Origin: JBCCFK01 sp965262315
GTDB lineage: Bacteria > Actinomycetota > Acidimicrobiia > Acidimicrobiales > UBA8592
DNA: 14,053 nt
Assembly: GCA_965262315.1 (NCBI GenBank)
Contig: CBDHFJ010000155.1
Location: 1 to 14,053 of the forward strand
Direction: 5' to 3'
In this document: positions 13,552-14,053 of the stretch, in pieces
How the letters are laid out: each line of letters starts with the position of its first letter
Numbering within the stretch: position 1 is the first letter of the stretch
Notes under the pieces: generated by a model
What the model saw: the letters and a program-made list of their open reading frames with translations, nothing else
The model's database searches: none
What the model was told of the DNA's origin: nothing
Program-made: the position numbers and the translations under genes

Positions 13552-14053
13552 ATGGACATCAACGGACTCCGAGCCATCCTCATCGGCGGCGCCTCGGGCA
13601 TGGCCCGGGCCACCGCCGAGCGCATCGTGGCCGGCGGCGGGTCGGTCGCCATCCTCGACCGTGAACAGTCAGCCGGCGCTGAGGTGGCCGCCGAACTCGG
13701 CGGGTCGTGGCACCCGTGCAACGTGCTCGACTTCGACGGGATCGAGGTCGTCATCGAGGAGGCGGTCGACGCGCTGGGCGGACTCGACGCCGCGGTCAAC
13801 ACCGCCGGTGGCGGCAAGGCCGGCCGCACCTTGAGCAAGGCTGGCCCCTACAGCCTCGACGACTTCCGGGCCGTCATCGACCTCAACCTGATCGGCACGT
13901 TCAACACCAACCGCCTGTGCGCCATGCACATGGCCAAGAACGACCCCAACGAGGACGAGGAGCGCGGCGTGATGATCAACACCGCATCCATCGCGGCGTT
14001 CGAGGGCCAGATCGGCCAGGTGTCCTACACCGCGGCCAAGGCAGGCATCGCCG
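13552..14053 (+). CDS. SDR-family oxidoreductase (3' truncated), HSD10/3-hydroxyacyl-CoA dehydrogenase-like
   Basis: The gene starts with ATG at 13552, behind a strong GGGGGAG (13540-13546), and runs off the window after 167 codons. The Rossmann fingerprint is GGASGMA (residues 12-18), followed by ILDRE (acidic residue after beta-2, suggesting NAD). The structural motif NTAGG begins at Asn83, NLIGTFN follows, and the active-site residues are Ser146 (NTASIAA), Tyr159 and Lys163 (YTAAK). The stretch FEGQIGQVSYTAAKAGI closely resembles type II 3-hydroxyacyl-CoA dehydrogenases, so a beta-oxidation-like step is plausible. That would suit a neighbouring acyl-CoA thioesterase. It is probably co-transcribed with that gene, 29 bp away. 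Confidence 0.88.
   Translation, partial: MDINGLRAILIGGASGMARATAERIVAGGGSVAILDREQSAGAEVAAELGGSWHPCNVLDFDGIEVVIEEAVDALGGLDAAVNTAGGGKAGRTLSKAGPYSLDDFRAVIDLNLIGTFNTNRLCAMHMAKNDPNEDEERGVMINTASIAAFEGQIGQVSYTAAKAGIA

Overview
The window is high-GC DNA, with coding regions rich in Asp, Glu, Ala, Val and Arg and strongly GC-biased third positions. It has several GTG starts, a PPOX-class protein and an LLM flavin/F420-type oxidoreductase. This fits an actinobacterium, perhaps an Acidimicrobiia-type marine or soil lineage; the lineage is inferred from style only. No rRNA, tRNA, CRISPR array or transposase gene is visible.

Region 1 (1-429) is the 3' part of a PPOX-fold gene broken by a one-base frameshift. 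Region 2 (436-9367) is an aromatic meta-cleavage cluster of the homoprotocatechuate (3,4-dihydroxyphenylacetate, Hpa) type, arranged as two divergent operons. Leftward, hpaG-hpaR-hpaH are joined by ATGA overlaps and followed by an LLM oxidoreductase. Rightward are hpaF, hpaE, a succinate-semialdehyde dehydrogenase, a LigA-like and a LigB-like dioxygenase subunit, and an SRPBCC protein. The 49-bp divergent gap holds an AT-rich palindrome that is a likely HpaR operator. In the inferred order of action, LigAB opens the ring, HpaE oxidises the semialdehyde, HpaF isomerises, HpaG decarboxylates or isomerises, HpaH hydrates, an aldolase (HpaI, not in the window) cleaves, and the SSADH oxidises succinic semialdehyde. 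No classical HpaD, HpaI or 4-hydroxyphenylacetate hydroxylase is present here. The ring-cleavage step therefore seems to be done by a two-subunit LigAB-type enzyme.

Two repeat arrays interrupt the rightward operon: a three-unit tandem array before ligA, and a REP-like array between ligA and ligB. A perfect 18-bp-arm hairpin sits between the convergent SRPBCC and P450 genes.

Region 3 (9495-14053) is a second module: a cytochrome P450, a divergent TetR regulator, an aldo/keto reductase, a divergent TesB-like acyl-CoA thioesterase and the start of an SDR dehydrogenase. The same 16-bp palindromic motif, AACC-N2-RATY-N2-GGTT, occurs in both divergent promoter gaps of this module. This suggests the TetR protein controls the P450, the reductase and the thioesterase together. 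The substrate is unknown.
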